Shown: positions 36,535-46,467 of the stretch, piece after piece | Position numbering within the stretch: the first letter of the stretch is position 1 | Layout of the letters: every line of letters begins with the position of its first letter | NCBI RefSeq assembly: GCF_009753675.1 | Contig: NZ_WQLV01000001.1 | Location: 124,001-188,000, forward strand | DNA from: Parasedimentitalea huanghaiensis | GTDB lineage: Bacteria; Pseudomonadota; Alphaproteobacteria; Rhodobacterales; Rhodobacteraceae | Length of the DNA stretch: 64,000 nucleotides | Reading direction: 5' to 3' | The notes under the pieces: generated by a model | Seen by the model: only the letters and a program-made list of their open reading frames with translations | The model's database searches: none | What the model was told of the DNA's origin: nothing | Translations under genes and position numbers: made by a program

Positions 36535-38921
36535 CGCAACTGATGCGCCACATGAAGCAATGCCTAGCAGCGCTCGGCATTGCCTTATTGTTTTTCAGTG
36601 TCGCTGAAGCTCAGTTGTCGTCGACAGAGAGAGCTTATTATCAAGGCTGGTTAAAGACGGCTGCGCGGGCAGAGCTGGTAATCGACGCAGATCGTGCATC
36701 GTCAGCGGCGATGGAAGTTCTCCGCAGGGAAATTGCTGATTACAGAGAAAGATTCGGCAATGCCCGCGAGGATAATGCAGATCGTATAGCGACGCTAAAC
36801 TCGCAACTTAGTGCTCTTGGGGTCGCCCCGGCAGAGGGTGAAATTGAGGACGCGGATATTGCGGCTCTGCGGTCCTCTTTGAATGAACAACTCAATACAC
36901 TGCGTGTTCCAAGGGTCGTTTCGGAAGAAGCCCATAACCGTGCTAACGGTCTGATTTCTGAAATTGACCGGATCATTCGAAAACGCCAAACCAAAGCACT
37001 GATGCAGCGTGGGCCCTCTCCTTTGAACCCCGAGCATTGGCCGGAAGCAATGCGCGAAATTTCTGGGGCTGTCACGGCAATATGGAATGAGACGCTTTTG
37101 CGGTCGGGAAGTGATACCACCCGAGAAAACTTACAAAATAAGCTGCCGCTTATTCTTGGTCTTGTCCTCGCAGGCGCAATGTTGCTCTTGCGTGGAAGAG
37201 TTTGGGCCAAACGCGTCGGTGAGTATCTGCGTCAGTTTGGCTCCCGAGGGAGCGGAGCCTGGGGCTTTGTTGTCTCGATTGTCCAAGTTGTGTTGCCGTT
37301 TCTGGGTGTCACTTTGCTTGTTCAGGCCGTTTCGGTCTCTGGCATGTTGGGTGTGCGCGGATCACTGCTATTGGAATCCGTTCCTCAGTGGGCGGCAATT
37401 TTGCTGGCATTCAATTGGCTGGGCCAGCAATTGTTTGTCTCTCCCAGTGGCGAAGCTCTTGTGCCGTTACAACCGGGGAGACGGGCAGAGTTACGCCTGT
37501 TGATCGAACTGCTGGCTGTGATGCTGGTGCTGCGTGATTTAGTTGTACAGGTCGATCAGGTAGAAAACCTGTCTTCGATAACCCGTTCTGTAGTCGCTTT
37601 TCCCATTATATTGAGCACGGCGCTGTTATTGGTTCGGCTGCAACGTATCGGCCTGCAGCGCGCAAAGAATGCGGCCCATAGTGCCAATAAACTGGTTCGC
37701 GGCGTGCGGCGTGCGGCCTATGGGTTTGGCGTTCTGTCGCCGGTTCTTGCTGCATTTGGATACATCTACGCCGCCGAAGCCATTATTTATCCGGTCGTCA
37801 TTACCCTGTTTGTCGTGTCGTCAATCCTAATTGTGCAGCGGTTTATTGGCGCAGTTTATGCGCTGATCACAGGTAACCCAGAGGCAGCTAAAGATTCGCT
37901 GTTTTCAGTGTTGGCTGGGTTTGTTTTGGCCATCCTGGCGTTGCCGTTGTTAGCGTTGATTTGGGGCGCGCGGATCGCTGACCTAACAGAAATGTGGTCG
38001 CGGTTCCTGGAAGGGTTTCAACTCGGCGAAACGCAGATTTCTCCTAGTTCATTCTTGCTGTTCGCCTTAGTTTTTGCTGTGGGCTATACAATTACACGTC
38101 TTGTGCAAAGCAGCCTGCGGAATTCGCTGCTACCCAAAACCCGAATGGATCTTGGCGGTCAGAATGCAATTGTTTCAGGTACAGGCTATCTGGGCATTTT
38201 TCTTGCGGCTGTGGTTGCGATTTCCTGGGCAGGACTGGATCTTTCGTCGCTGGCAATTGTTGCGGGTGCCTTGTCTGTCGGAATCGGTTTTGGACTGCAA
38301 ACGATCGTTTCGAATTTTGTTTCAGGTATCATTCTGTTGGTCGAACGGCCCATTTCCAAGGGGGATTGGATCGAAGTTGGCGGTATGATGGGCTACGTGC
38401 GCGATATTTCCGTACGTTCAACCCGAATTGAGACCTTTGACCGGACAGATGTAATCGTTCCCAACTCGGATCTGATCTCAGGGACAGTCACCAATTACAC
38501 GCGCGGTAATACTGTTGGGCGGGTGATCGTGCCAGTTGGCGTAGCCTACGGCAGTGACCCTCGTCGGATTGAAGCGATTCTGTTGGAGATCGCCAAGGCC
38601 CATCCAATGGTAGTGATGAATCCTGCGCCCAGCGTGGTTTTTCAGGGATTTGGGGCCGATAGCCTGGATTTTGAAATCCGTGCTATCTTGCGGGACGTCA
38701 ACTGGGTCTTGTCCGTGCGCTCAGAAATGAATTTTGAAATTTCCCGCAGGTTTGAGGAAGAGGGGATCGAGATCCCATTTGCCCAACGTGATATCTGGAT
38801 CCGTAACCCGGAGGCATTGAACAGTGCCAAACCTGCCGGAACGCAGCCTGTACCATCAACAACATTCGAAAAGCCTGATGCCAGTGATATAGGTGATCCG
38901 GAGGGTGATAATGACTACTAA
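36531..38921 (+). CDS. DUF3772 / MscS-type mechanosensitive channel
   Basis: A 796-residue large MscS-family channel that would open under membrane tension. A signal-peptide-like start (ALGIALLFFSVAEAQ) leads to a periplasmic helical domain (DUF3772, residues ~25-190 with coiled-coil segments), then some ten membrane helices (~200-600). The MscS pore-lining helix and beta domain are GALSVGIGFGLQTIVSNFVSGIIL, ERPISKGDWIEVGGMMGYVRDISVRSTRIET and VPNSDLISGTVTNYT. The ATG at 36531 overlaps the cysK stop (ATGA). Confidence 0.92.
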   Translation: MTQLMRHMKQCLAALGIALLFFSVAEAQLSSTERAYYQGWLKTAARAELVIDADRASSAAMEVLRREIADYRERFGNAREDNADRIATLNSQLSALGVAPAEGEIEDADIAALRSSLNEQLNTLRVPRVVSEEAHNRANGLISEIDRIIRKRQTKALMQRGPSPLNPEHWPEAMREISGAVTAIWNETLLRSGSDTTRENLQNKLPLILGLVLAGAMLLLRGRVWAKRVGEYLRQFGSRGSGAWGFVVSIVQVVLPFLGVTLLVQAVSVSGMLGVRGSLLLESVPQWAAILLAFNWLGQQLFVSPSGEALVPLQPGRRAELRLLIELLAVMLVLRDLVVQVDQVENLSSITRSVVAFPIILSTALLLVRLQRIGLQRAKNAAHSANKLVRGVRRAAYGFGVLSPVLAAFGYIYAAEAIIYPVVITLFVVSSILIVQRFIGAVYALITGNPEAAKDSLFSVLAGFVLAILALPLLALIWGARIADLTEMWSRFLEGFQLGETQISPSSFLLFALVFAVGYTITRLVQSSLRNSLLPKTRMDLGGQNAIVSGTGYLGIFLAAVVAISWAGLDLSSLAIVAGALSVGIGFGLQTIVSNFVSGIILLVERPISKGDWIEVGGMMGYVRDISVRSTRIETFDRTDVIVPNSDLISGTVTNYTRGNTVGRVIVPVGVAYGSDPRRIEAILLEIAKAHPMVVMNPAPSVVFQGFGADSLDFEIRAILRDVNWVLSVRSEMNFEISRRFEEEGIEIPFAQRDIWIRNPEALNSAKPAGTQPVPSTTFEKPDASDIGDPEGDNDY

Positions 38922-39633
38922 CCTGTTATTTCTAAAGGACGCGTACCTGCGCGAAGCACCTGCTGAGGTTCTGGGGCACACAGACCAGGGGGGCGTGGTT
39001 CTGGATCAAACATTGTTCTACGCCACTGGTGGTGGACAACCCGGCGATGGGGGCTTGCTCGAATGGGACGGCGGCAGCTGCACTATTTCAACAACGGTCA
39101 AAGGTGAAAATTCCACGATTGTTCTGGTGCCAGCAGAAGACCAGACCTTACCGCCAGTTGGAGCGTCAGTAGCTCAGAAGCTCGATTGGACGCGCCGTAA
39201 TGGACATATGCGGGTGCATACCGCGCTGCATCTGTTGTCGGTGGTGATACCGCTCCCTGTTAGCGGCGGTTCTATTGGTGCCGAAAAAGGCCGGTTGGAT
39301 TTCAATATGCCGGAGGCTCCGGACGATAAGGCCGCGCTACAAGACAAGTTGCAAACCATGATCGATCTGGACTTGGAGGTTTCTGACAGCTGGATTTCCG
39401 ATGCTGAATTAGACGCAAACCCGCAAATGATCAAAACCATGTCAGTCTCGCCACCTCGTGGGGCAGGGCAGGTTAGACTGGTTCAAATCGGCGCGGGCAA
39501 GTCTCAGGTAGATCTACAACCCTGTGGCGGCACTCACGTCCGGAGTACCGCTGAGATCGGTAAGATCCGGCTTGGAAAAGTGGAAAAGAAGGGCAAACTG
39601 AACCGTCGGGTATACCTTCACTTGGACGATTAA
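38911..39633 (+). CDS. Alanyl-tRNA editing protein (AlaX)
   Basis: A free-standing editing enzyme that deacylates Ser- or Gly-tRNA(Ala). The 240-residue protein has GGGQPGDGG at the N-terminus, the zinc-site motif HMRVHTALHLL and the second zinc motif CGGTHVRSTAEIG. The length is that of the AlaX-M type. It starts inside the last codons of the channel gene with GGAGGG as ribosome site, so the two are coupled. Confidence 0.92.
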   Translation: MTTNLLFLKDAYLREAPAEVLGHTDQGGVVLDQTLFYATGGGQPGDGGLLEWDGGSCTISTTVKGENSTIVLVPAEDQTLPPVGASVAQKLDWTRRNGHMRVHTALHLLSVVIPLPVSGGSIGAEKGRLDFNMPEAPDDKAALQDKLQTMIDLDLEVSDSWISDAELDANPQMIKTMSVSPPRGAGQVRLVQIGAGKSQVDLQPCGGTHVRSTAEIGKIRLGKVEKKGKLNRRVYLHLDD

Positions 39634-39713
39634 AAAAAACGCACATTTACGCGGCTTTTTTAACTGGTTATCTCTTGCATTCCGCCTGTGTATCCGTCAA
39701 AAGTCCGCCCAAT

Positions 39714-39803
39714 GGACAGGTGGCCGAGTGGTCGAAGGCGCACGCCTGGAAAGTGTGTAGGCGGGAGACCGTCTCCAGGGTTCGAATCCCTGTCTGTCCG
39801 CCA
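39714..39803 (+). tRNA. tRNA-Ser (GGA)
   Basis: A complete 90-base class II tRNA with encoded CCA. Acceptor GGACAGG pairs with TCTGTCC (one G-U at the base of the stem), the anticodon arm CACGC-CTGGAAA-GTGTG gives anticodon GGA for UCC/UCU, a long variable arm is present (GCGGGAGACCGTC region) and the T loop is GGTTCGAATCCC. Confidence 0.97.
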
Positions 39804-40282
39804 CCCAACCTCTTTAGTTGTATATTCTAGATGGTGGTGAATGTCTCAGGCGCCTTTGTAATGCCCAGTGCCTTCTAGCCTTTAGGTTTTCTATCAAGTC
39901 AGTGTCGGACCAATCGAAAGTACGCATCAGGTGTCGGGCCCCATGAGCCGGTACTTCTGGCTAGGTGATTAGCTTGTGTGGACCACACACAATTTGGCTG
40001 GCTTACAACCGGGGTTGCGCCACACCTTTCCGGGGATTTGGAACGCTCGTCTTACATGACTAAGATCAGTTTTTTCTTCGTCATTATCAATCTGAAAATA
40101 GAAAATTGGACTTGGGTTTGGGGGATGTTGATATGACAACCACGACTTTCAGCAAGGGCTGCCACCATAGCTCTGAGCGAGATGGTGAATACACCTTCGC
40201 GTTTAGCTCAGAGTTACAGGACCGAAAGCTCGTTGGCCTCAGTTTTCTGTTCGGTTCCTAACGGCCTTTTGCTCAATTTTCG
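39804..40282. other. 479-base intergenic stretch with one possible small gene
   Basis: A 42-codon frame at 40133-40261 (+), MTTTTFSKGCHHSSERDGEY at the start and SFLFGS at the end, has a G-rich stretch upstream and codon use like its neighbours. I cannot recognise it. Nothing else was seen in this gap. Confidence 0.35.
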
Positions 40283-41170
40283 TCAACGAAATGACAGGGT
40301 GCGCCACATGGGTAGTTTCGCAAACATAATAAGATTTCCTGCAATCGTTAGGGCAATCCCTGCAAGCGCGGTTGCGTGCCATTCATAACCCTCAAAGAGG
40401 GTGGACATGAGCAGAGCGACGACGGGGAATAGAACCGTAGCATAGGCGGCGCGATCAGACCCTAAGCGTGCAACCATTAAGAGATAGGTACTAAAGCCAA
40501 TGACCGATCCTATGACCGCAAGATAGACCAGCGACCAGATGTAGGTGGGGGTACTTGGCCACGAAAAAGGCACCCCACTAAAGATAGCAACTGTGAGAAG
40601 AACCAGTGCTCCGATGCCCATGCCCCATGCGTTTGCGAGGATCGGAGAGACCCCGTGTTGACTGTTTTTTCGCGACATCATGTTGCCAAGAGAAAACATC
40701 AAGGTTCCTGCCGTTGCCCAACCGATGCCCTGTAAGACGTCTGCATCGAAGGACACAGTAAGATCGTGCCAAAACAACAAAACCAGTCCGGTCGCCCCGG
40801 TGAAACCAGCAAGAACGGTTCTTGGTTTGACCTTTTCGCCAAAGAAGATACGGGAATTGCCTGCGTTAAATATCGTTGCCAGCGAAAAGATTACGGAAAC
40901 TAAGCCTGACGGCATCAAGGACGTGGCGTGGTAGAAACATAGAAAGTTGAAACTGAACAGGCAGAGGGCCTGCAACACCACAAACCGCCATTGAGCAGGC
41001 AGTTTTAGTCGCCCCAACAGGGCTAGGCCTACGAGGAATACAACACAGGCCAGCGCAAAGCGGTAGAAGACCGAAACGATAACGTCGACGGGTCCAAGTT
41101 GCCATGCGATGGCGATCCAAGTTGTCCCCCAAATGAAGACGGTGGCGGCAAATAGCAGATAATTGATCAT
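40283..41170 (-). CDS. DMT-superfamily transporter (EamA)
   Basis: A 295-residue exporter-type membrane protein with ten predicted helices in two EamA repeats, beginning MINYLLFAATVFIWGTTWIAIAWQLG. The start at 41170 has GGAGAG upstream; the longer frame lacks family similarity. It lies divergent from an AraC regulator, 128 bases apart, the common arrangement for regulated metabolite or amino-acid export. Substrate unknown. Confidence 0.9.
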   Translation of the reverse strand: MINYLLFAATVFIWGTTWIAIAWQLGPVDVIVSVFYRFALACVVFLVGLALLGRLKLPAQWRFVVLQALCLFSFNFLCFYHATSLMPSGLVSVIFSLATIFNAGNSRIFFGEKVKPRTVLAGFTGATGLVLLFWHDLTVSFDADVLQGIGWATAGTLMFSLGNMMSRKNSQHGVSPILANAWGMGIGALVLLTVAIFSGVPFSWPSTPTYIWSLVYLAVIGSVIGFSTYLLMVARLGSDRAAYATVLFPVVALLMSTLFEGYEWHATALAGIALTIAGNLIMFAKLPMWRTLSFR

Positions 41171-41298
41171 GATCTCTCCTGGTTGCCGGGGTATTAGATC
41201 AACTAAATTGACCAAGATTGCACGATCTTGCGGTATTCGAAGATGTGTCCAGTGACACTGCTTCAGTTCGTAGTAGTTAGGCTTAAAGGAGCCAATCT

Positions 41299-42132
41299 GT
41301 GAAAAAGCGCGTTGACGAATTTCTATCTGCTTCACGTCAGACTAAGCGTCTGGCGAGCTTGTCGTTGGGACGTGGGCGTCAACTTGCGGTTTGGCACAAC
41401 AGCCACGACGAAATCCAATACAATGCAACAAGCGGTCACGTCTTTAGTCTGTACCTCAATGGTGGGGCAGGGACACGCCGTGTTGATGGCAGTGTGAGAT
41501 CAGGCGAACCTGGGACACTTTGTGTTCTTCCGGAGGGTCATTCTTCTGAATGGCAGATCACTGAGACGTTTCAATTTGTGCATTTATATGTGGCGAACGA
41601 TGCATTGCGCGCGGCCTATGCCAAGACCCACGACCAGGATGCCCGTAGGCTAGATATCGCAGAGCAGACATTTGCCGCTCCCGGCGTGCTTGAACGGCCG
41701 ATGTTAAGGATGGCTCAGGCCGCGCTGGACGGAGATGTCCTTGCTGCGGATGCTAGTTTCTCCGACATGGTAGCTGGTCTGGAAGATCGGCCGGTACGTT
41801 TGGTCGGCGGGCTTTCATCCAAGGTTGTACGGGACGTAAACGACTGGATTGAAGCCCATATTGCCGGCGAAATACGATTGTACGATTTGGCAAAACTCGC
41901 AGGCATTTCGGAGTATCACTTTCACCGAATGTTCAGCCAGACTTGCGGAATGACGCCCCACAATTGGGTCACAAGGATTCGTGTTGAGCTAGCGAAAAAG
42001 CTGCTGAAACAAGAGCCAATGGCTGGAGTCGCAGTAGCATGTGGTTTCTCTAGCCAGAGCCATTTTATCCGCCGTTTCAAAGAACAGATGGGCGTTACGC
42101 CAGGGCAATATGTTCGGATGATCATGCCATGA
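41299..42132 (+). CDS. AraC family transcriptional regulator
   Basis: A 277-residue regulator. The N-terminal ~165 residues are a cupin-like effector domain (LYLNGGAGTRRVDG, GTLCVLPEGHSSEWQI). The C-terminal part has two helix-turn-helix units: LYDLAKLAGISEYHFHRMFSQ and VAVACGFSSQSHFIRRFKEQMGVTPGQY. It starts with GTG at 41299 and is likely to control the divergent DMT exporter. Confidence 0.92.
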   Translation: MKKRVDEFLSASRQTKRLASLSLGRGRQLAVWHNSHDEIQYNATSGHVFSLYLNGGAGTRRVDGSVRSGEPGTLCVLPEGHSSEWQITETFQFVHLYVANDALRAAYAKTHDQDARRLDIAEQTFAAPGVLERPMLRMAQAALDGDVLAADASFSDMVAGLEDRPVRLVGGLSSKVVRDVNDWIEAHIAGEIRLYDLAKLAGISEYHFHRMFSQTCGMTPHNWVTRIRVELAKKLLKQEPMAGVAVACGFSSQSHFIRRFKEQMGVTPGQYVRMIMP

Positions 42133-42275
42133 AGGTGACGCACTAGAAATATGAAGGTCCTACCAATGTGTTCTACTAGACGCAGCAATGTTCTCGTCGG
42201 CACGGGTGAATTGGACGGAAAAGAGCAATGTCAGGACTTCTAGTTTTTGTAAGCACAAAGTTTGTCTCGTTCAGG

Positions 42276-43037
42276 TCAGTTCGCATAAGTGTCATTTTCA
42301 CTATCCAAGATTGCTTTCAGCTCCGCCAGATGGCGCTCGGACTGATCGGGGTACTCTTCAAGTTCTTGCGCAGTTTTCTCTGCGATTTCATCACTGATGA
42401 TGCGCAGTTTTTGCCCCGTTTGCAGCGCCCGTATATAGGTCTCAGCGGCCCGTTCAAAATAGTAGAGCCGGTTGAATGTATCGGCTACCGTGTCGCCGAT
42501 GACCAAGACACCGTGATTGCCCATAATCATGACTTTGACCTTGGGGTCTGACAGTAACCCGGCGCAGCGTTTGCCTTCGCTTTCAAACGCCAGACCACCA
42601 TATTCCTCGTCCACGACGTGGCGCCGAAAGAAGGTGGCCGAATTTTGGTCGATTGGCGGGAGCGTACTGTCGGCTAGCGAGGCAAGAACCGTTGAATGGA
42701 TTGAGTGCACATGCATGACACAGCGTGCGTGTGGACAAAGCCGGTGGATTGATCCGTGCAACCCCCAAGCTGTCACATCGGGCGCGCCCGGGCGGTTCAT
42801 CGTGTCTGGATCATTTGCGTCCAGCAACAACATGTCAGAGGCCTTGATCCGACTAAAGTGCATCTGGTTTGGGTTCATCAGAAACTGCGTGCCGTCGTCA
42901 TTCACCGCGAGGCTAAAGTGGTTGGCAACCGCTTCGTGCATATTAAGCCGCGCAGTCCAGCGGAAGGTGGCAGCGAGGTCAACGCGTTCGTTCCAATGTG
43001 CAAGGTTAGGGTGCGTGGTCGCGAAAGATGTTGGCAT
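42276..43037 (-). CDS. Class II aldolase/adducin family protein
   Basis: A 253-residue member of the AraD/fuculose-1-phosphate aldolase fold. The zinc-binding histidines are in CVMHVHSIHSTVLA (HxH), the general base region is ANHFSLAVN with the phosphate-binding NHFSL and the third histidine in MIMGNHGVLVIG. The ATG at 43037 has GAGAGAG upstream and fits family N-termini; the ATG at 43061 is also in frame. Substrate unknown. Confidence 0.88.
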   Translation of the reverse strand: MPTSFATTHPNLAHWNERVDLAATFRWTARLNMHEAVANHFSLAVNDDGTQFLMNPNQMHFSRIKASDMLLLDANDPDTMNRPGAPDVTAWGLHGSIHRLCPHARCVMHVHSIHSTVLASLADSTLPPIDQNSATFFRRHVVDEEYGGLAFESEGKRCAGLLSDPKVKVMIMGNHGVLVIGDTVADTFNRLYYFERAAETYIRALQTGQKLRIISDEIAEKTAQELEEYPDQSERHLAELKAILDSENDTYAN

Positions 43038-43263
43038 TCTGACTCTCTCTTCGTCCGACATTCCCCAAGTAGAATGCCATCTGCACAGGTTGAAACTGAT
43101 GGACAACCGGATCAAGTGCAATTGGAGCCTTCAAGGTGAAATGTTGCACTGTGCCGCCGCTGCAAAATCGTCAGAATCCAAAAAGGGAGAGAGCGGGCCT
43201 GTTTTTTGCTCGCGCGTGAGCCAGCAAATTGGTCCGGATATACAATCGCTGGAGCCCTTTTAT

Positions 43264-44532
43264 TTATGCTCCAGTACTTTTGCGATCTGCACCACTACTG
43301 ATTTGTTTTACGCCGACATAGCTGATCAAAACCATGAAGCCTGCTGTTGCCAGACACAAAGGGAGGCCTCCAACCTGATAGCTTAGTCCAGACAACACTG
43401 TACCCAACAATCGGCCTGCTGCGTTCGCCATATAATAAAAACCAACATCCAGCGTGACCCGTTTGGCATCGGTGAAAGATAGGATCAGGTAGGAATGCAG
43501 CGATGAGTTGACTGCAAAAATGCCACCAAACACTATCAGGCCAAGGATAATGCACGCTGTTAGAACACCGGAAGGTTCCGGAGCGGTGTAAACGACAAGG
43601 GATAGTACTGCGGGCACTGGGATCAGCAGGGCGGCCCATATTTGGGCCTGTTGCAGAAGATCGATTTTGGTCCGGGAAGAGGCCTTTAGTAGTTTGGGTG
43701 CGTACCCTTGCACGACACCGTAAAGGATTGTCCAGACCGCCATAAAGGAACCAATTGTAAAAAAGGCATTTCGGTTCCCGGCCTCAGACCCATCTGACAA
43801 AACGGCATAGAAATAAATTGGGATACCGACCACAAACCAGACATCCCTCGCTCCGAACAGAAACAGTCTGGCGAAACTAAGCCAGTTTATGTTGCGGCTT
43901 TTTGAGAGAACTTCGGAAAATTTTGCCTCCTTTCTCCCAGCTGGCAGTCCCGTTGGCATTCCTAGTATCACCGTGATTAGGATTGCAAAAAGTATCGCTG
44001 CCATTGCCAAAACTGATGGAACGAAACCCAAAATAGCCAACAGAACAGCGCCAAGTAAGAAACCTGTACCTTTGATCGCATTTTTTGATCCGGTGAGGAG
44101 AGCCACCCATTTGAACAACCCGCCACCGTCGGCAGGGGCCAGGATTTTCACAGCGCTTTTGGAGCTCATCTTGGCCAGATCTTTGGCTACACCAGACAAC
44201 CCCTGAACCAGCATTACAAAGACTACTGACAGCGAAATACCCCAGGTCGGTTCAAGTTGTGACAAAGCGAGCAATGCAATAACCTGTAAGCTCAACCCGG
44301 CATACAATGTTGATGTCAGACCAAACCGTGCAGCAATCCAGCCGGCAGATAAGTTTGTGATGACGCCGGCGACTTCATAAAGAACAAACAGATAGGCCAA
44401 CTGAACCGGCGAAAAGCCCAACGAATGAAAGTGCAAAAGCACCAACATTCGAAGTGCTCCGTCGGTCAGCATAAAGGCCCAGTAAGCAGCCGTAACTGTG
44501 ATATAGGCGGAAAACCCTGCGGTACGTGTCAC
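43264..44532 (-). CDS. arsJ: Organoarsenical efflux MFS transporter ArsJ
   Basis: ArsJ exports 1-arsono-3-phosphoglycerate, which then falls apart to arsenate outside the cell. The 422-residue MFS protein has 12 helices and the family segment [25 protein letters not shown] near residue 32, with [21 protein letters not shown] between helices. It starts with GTG overlapping the GAPDH stop. Gene context (ArsR-ArsC, GAPDH, ArsJ) makes the assignment firm. Confidence 0.95.
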   Translation of the reverse strand: MTRTAGFSAYITVTAAYWAFMLTDGALRMLVLLHFHSLGFSPVQLAYLFVLYEVAGVITNLSAGWIAARFGLTSTLYAGLSLQVIALLALSQLEPTWGISLSVVFVMLVQGLSGVAKDLAKMSSKSAVKILAPADGGGLFKWVALLTGSKNAIKGTGFLLGAVLLAILGFVPSVLAMAAILFAILITVILGMPTGLPAGRKEAKFSEVLSKSRNINWLSFARLFLFGARDVWFVVGIPIYFYAVLSDGSEAGNRNAFFTIGSFMAVWTILYGVVQGYAPKLLKASSRTKIDLLQQAQIWAALLIPVPAVLSLVVYTAPEPSGVLTACIILGLIVFGGIFAVNSSLHSYLILSFTDAKRVTLDVGFYYMANAAGRLLGTVLSGLSYQVGGLPLCLATAGFMVLISYVGVKQISSGADRKSTGA

Positions 44533-45527
44533 AGTGTTTCGCCCACCATAAACGCGACATCAACCAACCTATGGGCATAGCCGTATTCGTTGTCATACCA
44601 AGCGTAGACCTTCAGCTGGGTGCCGTTTATCACCATAGTTGAAAGTGCGTCTATAATGCTGCTGCGTTTATCATTGGTATAGTCCGACGACACCAATGGG
44701 CGGGTCTCGTACCCCAGAATGTTTTTCAACGGGCCATCGGCAGCTGCTTTAAACAAAGCATTGACCTCGTCAACCGAAGTTTCACGCTCCATTTCAAATA
44801 CGCAATCTGTAATTGAAGCATTCAGCAAAGGAACGCGTACGGCATGACCGTTCAGCTTGCCCTTCAATTCTGGGTAAATGAGCGTGATAGCTGTTGCCGA
44901 CCCTGTTGTTGTCGGAATGAGGTTGGTCAGGGCTGATCGCGCACGTCGAAGATCTTTGGCCGGACGATCGACGATTGTCTGTGTGTTGGTCACATCGTGG
45001 ATTGTTGTGATCGACCCGTGTTTGATGCCAATACCGTCCATCAACACCTTAACAACTGGTGCCAGACAGTTGGTTGTACAACTTGCTGCTGTCACAATCT
45101 GATGCACCGCGGGATCATATTCGTCGTTATTGACCCCATAGACGATATTTGCTGTTGGCCCATCCTTGACAGGGGCAGATACAATCACCTTTTTAACGCC
45201 TGCCTCAAAATATTGTGCCAACTTGGCTTCGGTCTTGAACGCGCCGGTACAGTCAATAACAACATCCACACCTTCAAGGGGCAGTTCTTTCAATTCTCGC
45301 GCACAGGTTACTGGGATTTGCGTATCATCAATCGTTATAGAGTTTTCATCAGCCGAAAATTCTGCAGGCCAGCGGCCATGAATGCTGTCGAACTCCAACA
45401 AATGCGCATGCATTGCAGGGTCGCCGACTGCATCATTGATGAACGCAACTTTTGCACCTCGCTCTAGCAAAGGGCGAAGCGCAAGTTTTCCCATCCGGCC
45501 CAGGCCGTTCACAGCATAAGTTGTCAT
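44529..45527 (-). CDS. Arsenate-resistance glyceraldehyde-3-phosphate dehydrogenase
   Basis: A 332-residue GAPDH that, in ArsJ operons, uses arsenate in place of phosphate to form 1-arsono-3-phosphoglycerate. It has the NAD loop [13 protein letters not shown], the catalytic Cys in [15 protein letters not shown] (~residue 150) and the C-terminal [16 protein letters not shown]. It is distinct from a central-metabolism GAPDH in its operon with arsJ; its ATG abuts the arsR-arsC stop. Confidence 0.94.
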   Translation of the reverse strand: MTTYAVNGLGRMGKLALRPLLERGAKVAFINDAVGDPAMHAHLLEFDSIHGRWPAEFSADENSITIDDTQIPVTCARELKELPLEGVDVVIDCTGAFKTEAKLAQYFEAGVKKVIVSAPVKDGPTANIVYGVNNDEYDPAVHQIVTAASCTTNCLAPVVKVLMDGIGIKHGSITTIHDVTNTQTIVDRPAKDLRRARSALTNLIPTTTGSATAITLIYPELKGKLNGHAVRVPLLNASITDCVFEMERETSVDEVNALFKAAADGPLKNILGYETRPLVSSDYTNDKRSSIIDALSTMVINGTQLKVYAWYDNEYGYAHRLVDVAFMVGETL

Positions 45528-46367
45528 TTAGTATTCCTGATCTGAGAGTTTTAAACCGATTTTGTCGATTTGGTTTTGAAGGGATGCCTTGTTCAACTTG
45601 TCAAATGGAAGAGCAGCAAATGCACTGATCCTGTTGTGCAATGCCCCATATGTTTGCTGAAAAGCTAACCGCTGTTCAGCTAGAGTGCCTTTGGCGAGTA
45701 CGGGATCTGGCATACCCCAATGACCGGATATGGGTTGACCGGGCCAGGCGGGGCAGTCTTCGTTAGCGGCTTGATCACAAACAGTAAAAACGAAATCCAT
45801 TTTTGGCGCGGTTTCGAGCTGAAATTCAGAGATGTTCTTGGACCTCAAGGGCGACACATCATGTCCCTTGGAATTCAACACCTCAACGGCATGTGGGTTC
45901 AATTTTGATTTCGCAGCAGTTCCCGCGGAGTAGACGTTGAACCGCTCGCCAGCGATATCGCGTAGCAGGGTTTCGGCAAAAATGGATCGCGCAGAATTTC
46001 CAGTACATATGAACAGAACATTGAGTTTTTGATCTGAAACCGGCCCTTCAACATGTTCAAATAACGAAGGCGGACAAAGGTCCGGACGACCCTGACAACA
46101 ATCATGGAAAAGTTCAGAAACGATATCTCGCGCAGTCTGCAAGTTCGCAGTGTAGTACAGATGCGTCCCATTGCGGCGTTGTGAAATGATGCCTGATTGC
46201 TTGAGTGCCGCCAAGTATACCGAGGCTGTACTTGGTTTTAGCCCCAGTATGGATGAGATTTCGCCGGCGGACAGTTGATCCGGATACCGCCGGATCAACA
46301 AGCGAAATACACCCATCCTTTGCGGGTGACTGAGGGTAGACAGGCGATTGATGAGTGCTTGTTCCAT
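45528..46367 (-). CDS. ArsR repressor fused to low-molecular-weight arsenate reductase
   Basis: A 279-residue fusion. Residues ~1-100 are a winged-helix ArsR domain (GEISSILGLKPSTASVYLAALKQSGII, RRNGTHLYYT). Residues ~115-255 are a LMW protein-tyrosine-phosphatase-like ArsC: FICTGNSARSIFAETLLRD (P-loop variant CxxNSARS) with later Cys in VCDQAANEDCP. The repressor part has a Cys pair (CCQGRPDLC) that may bind arsenite. It is the first gene of the operon; its start codon lies within a candidate operator. Confidence 0.92.
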   Translation of the reverse strand: MEQALINRLSTLSHPQRMGVFRLLIRRYPDQLSAGEISSILGLKPSTASVYLAALKQSGIISQRRNGTHLYYTANLQTARDIVSELFHDCCQGRPDLCPPSLFEHVEGPVSDQKLNVLFICTGNSARSIFAETLLRDIAGERFNVYSAGTAAKSKLNPHAVEVLNSKGHDVSPLRSKNISEFQLETAPKMDFVFTVCDQAANEDCPAWPGQPISGHWGMPDPVLAKGTLAEQRLAFQQTYGALHNRISAFAALPFDKLNKASLQNQIDKIGLKLSDQEY

Positions 46368-46390
46368 ATTTCATGAATATTTAAAATATG
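46365..46390 (-). promoter_or_regulatory. Candidate ArsR operator overlapping the arsR start
   Basis: CATATTT (46365-46371) and AAATATG (46384-46390) form an inverted repeat whose left arm includes the start codon of the ArsR-ArsC gene; TTCATGAA (46370-46377) lies inside. Position and AT-rich palindrome fit autoregulation by ArsR. Confidence 0.45.
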
Positions 46391-46467
46391 CTGATTCAGC
46401 AAGTTGAAAATTTGACCAGCTCATACATTTTTTGCCCACCCTCGTGTTTTGAGTTCTTGCATCGGCG

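Noticed and set aside
42517-43386. A 289-codon frame antisense to the class II aldolase
   Set aside because: The opposite strand carries a clear aldolase; no domain is seen in this frame.
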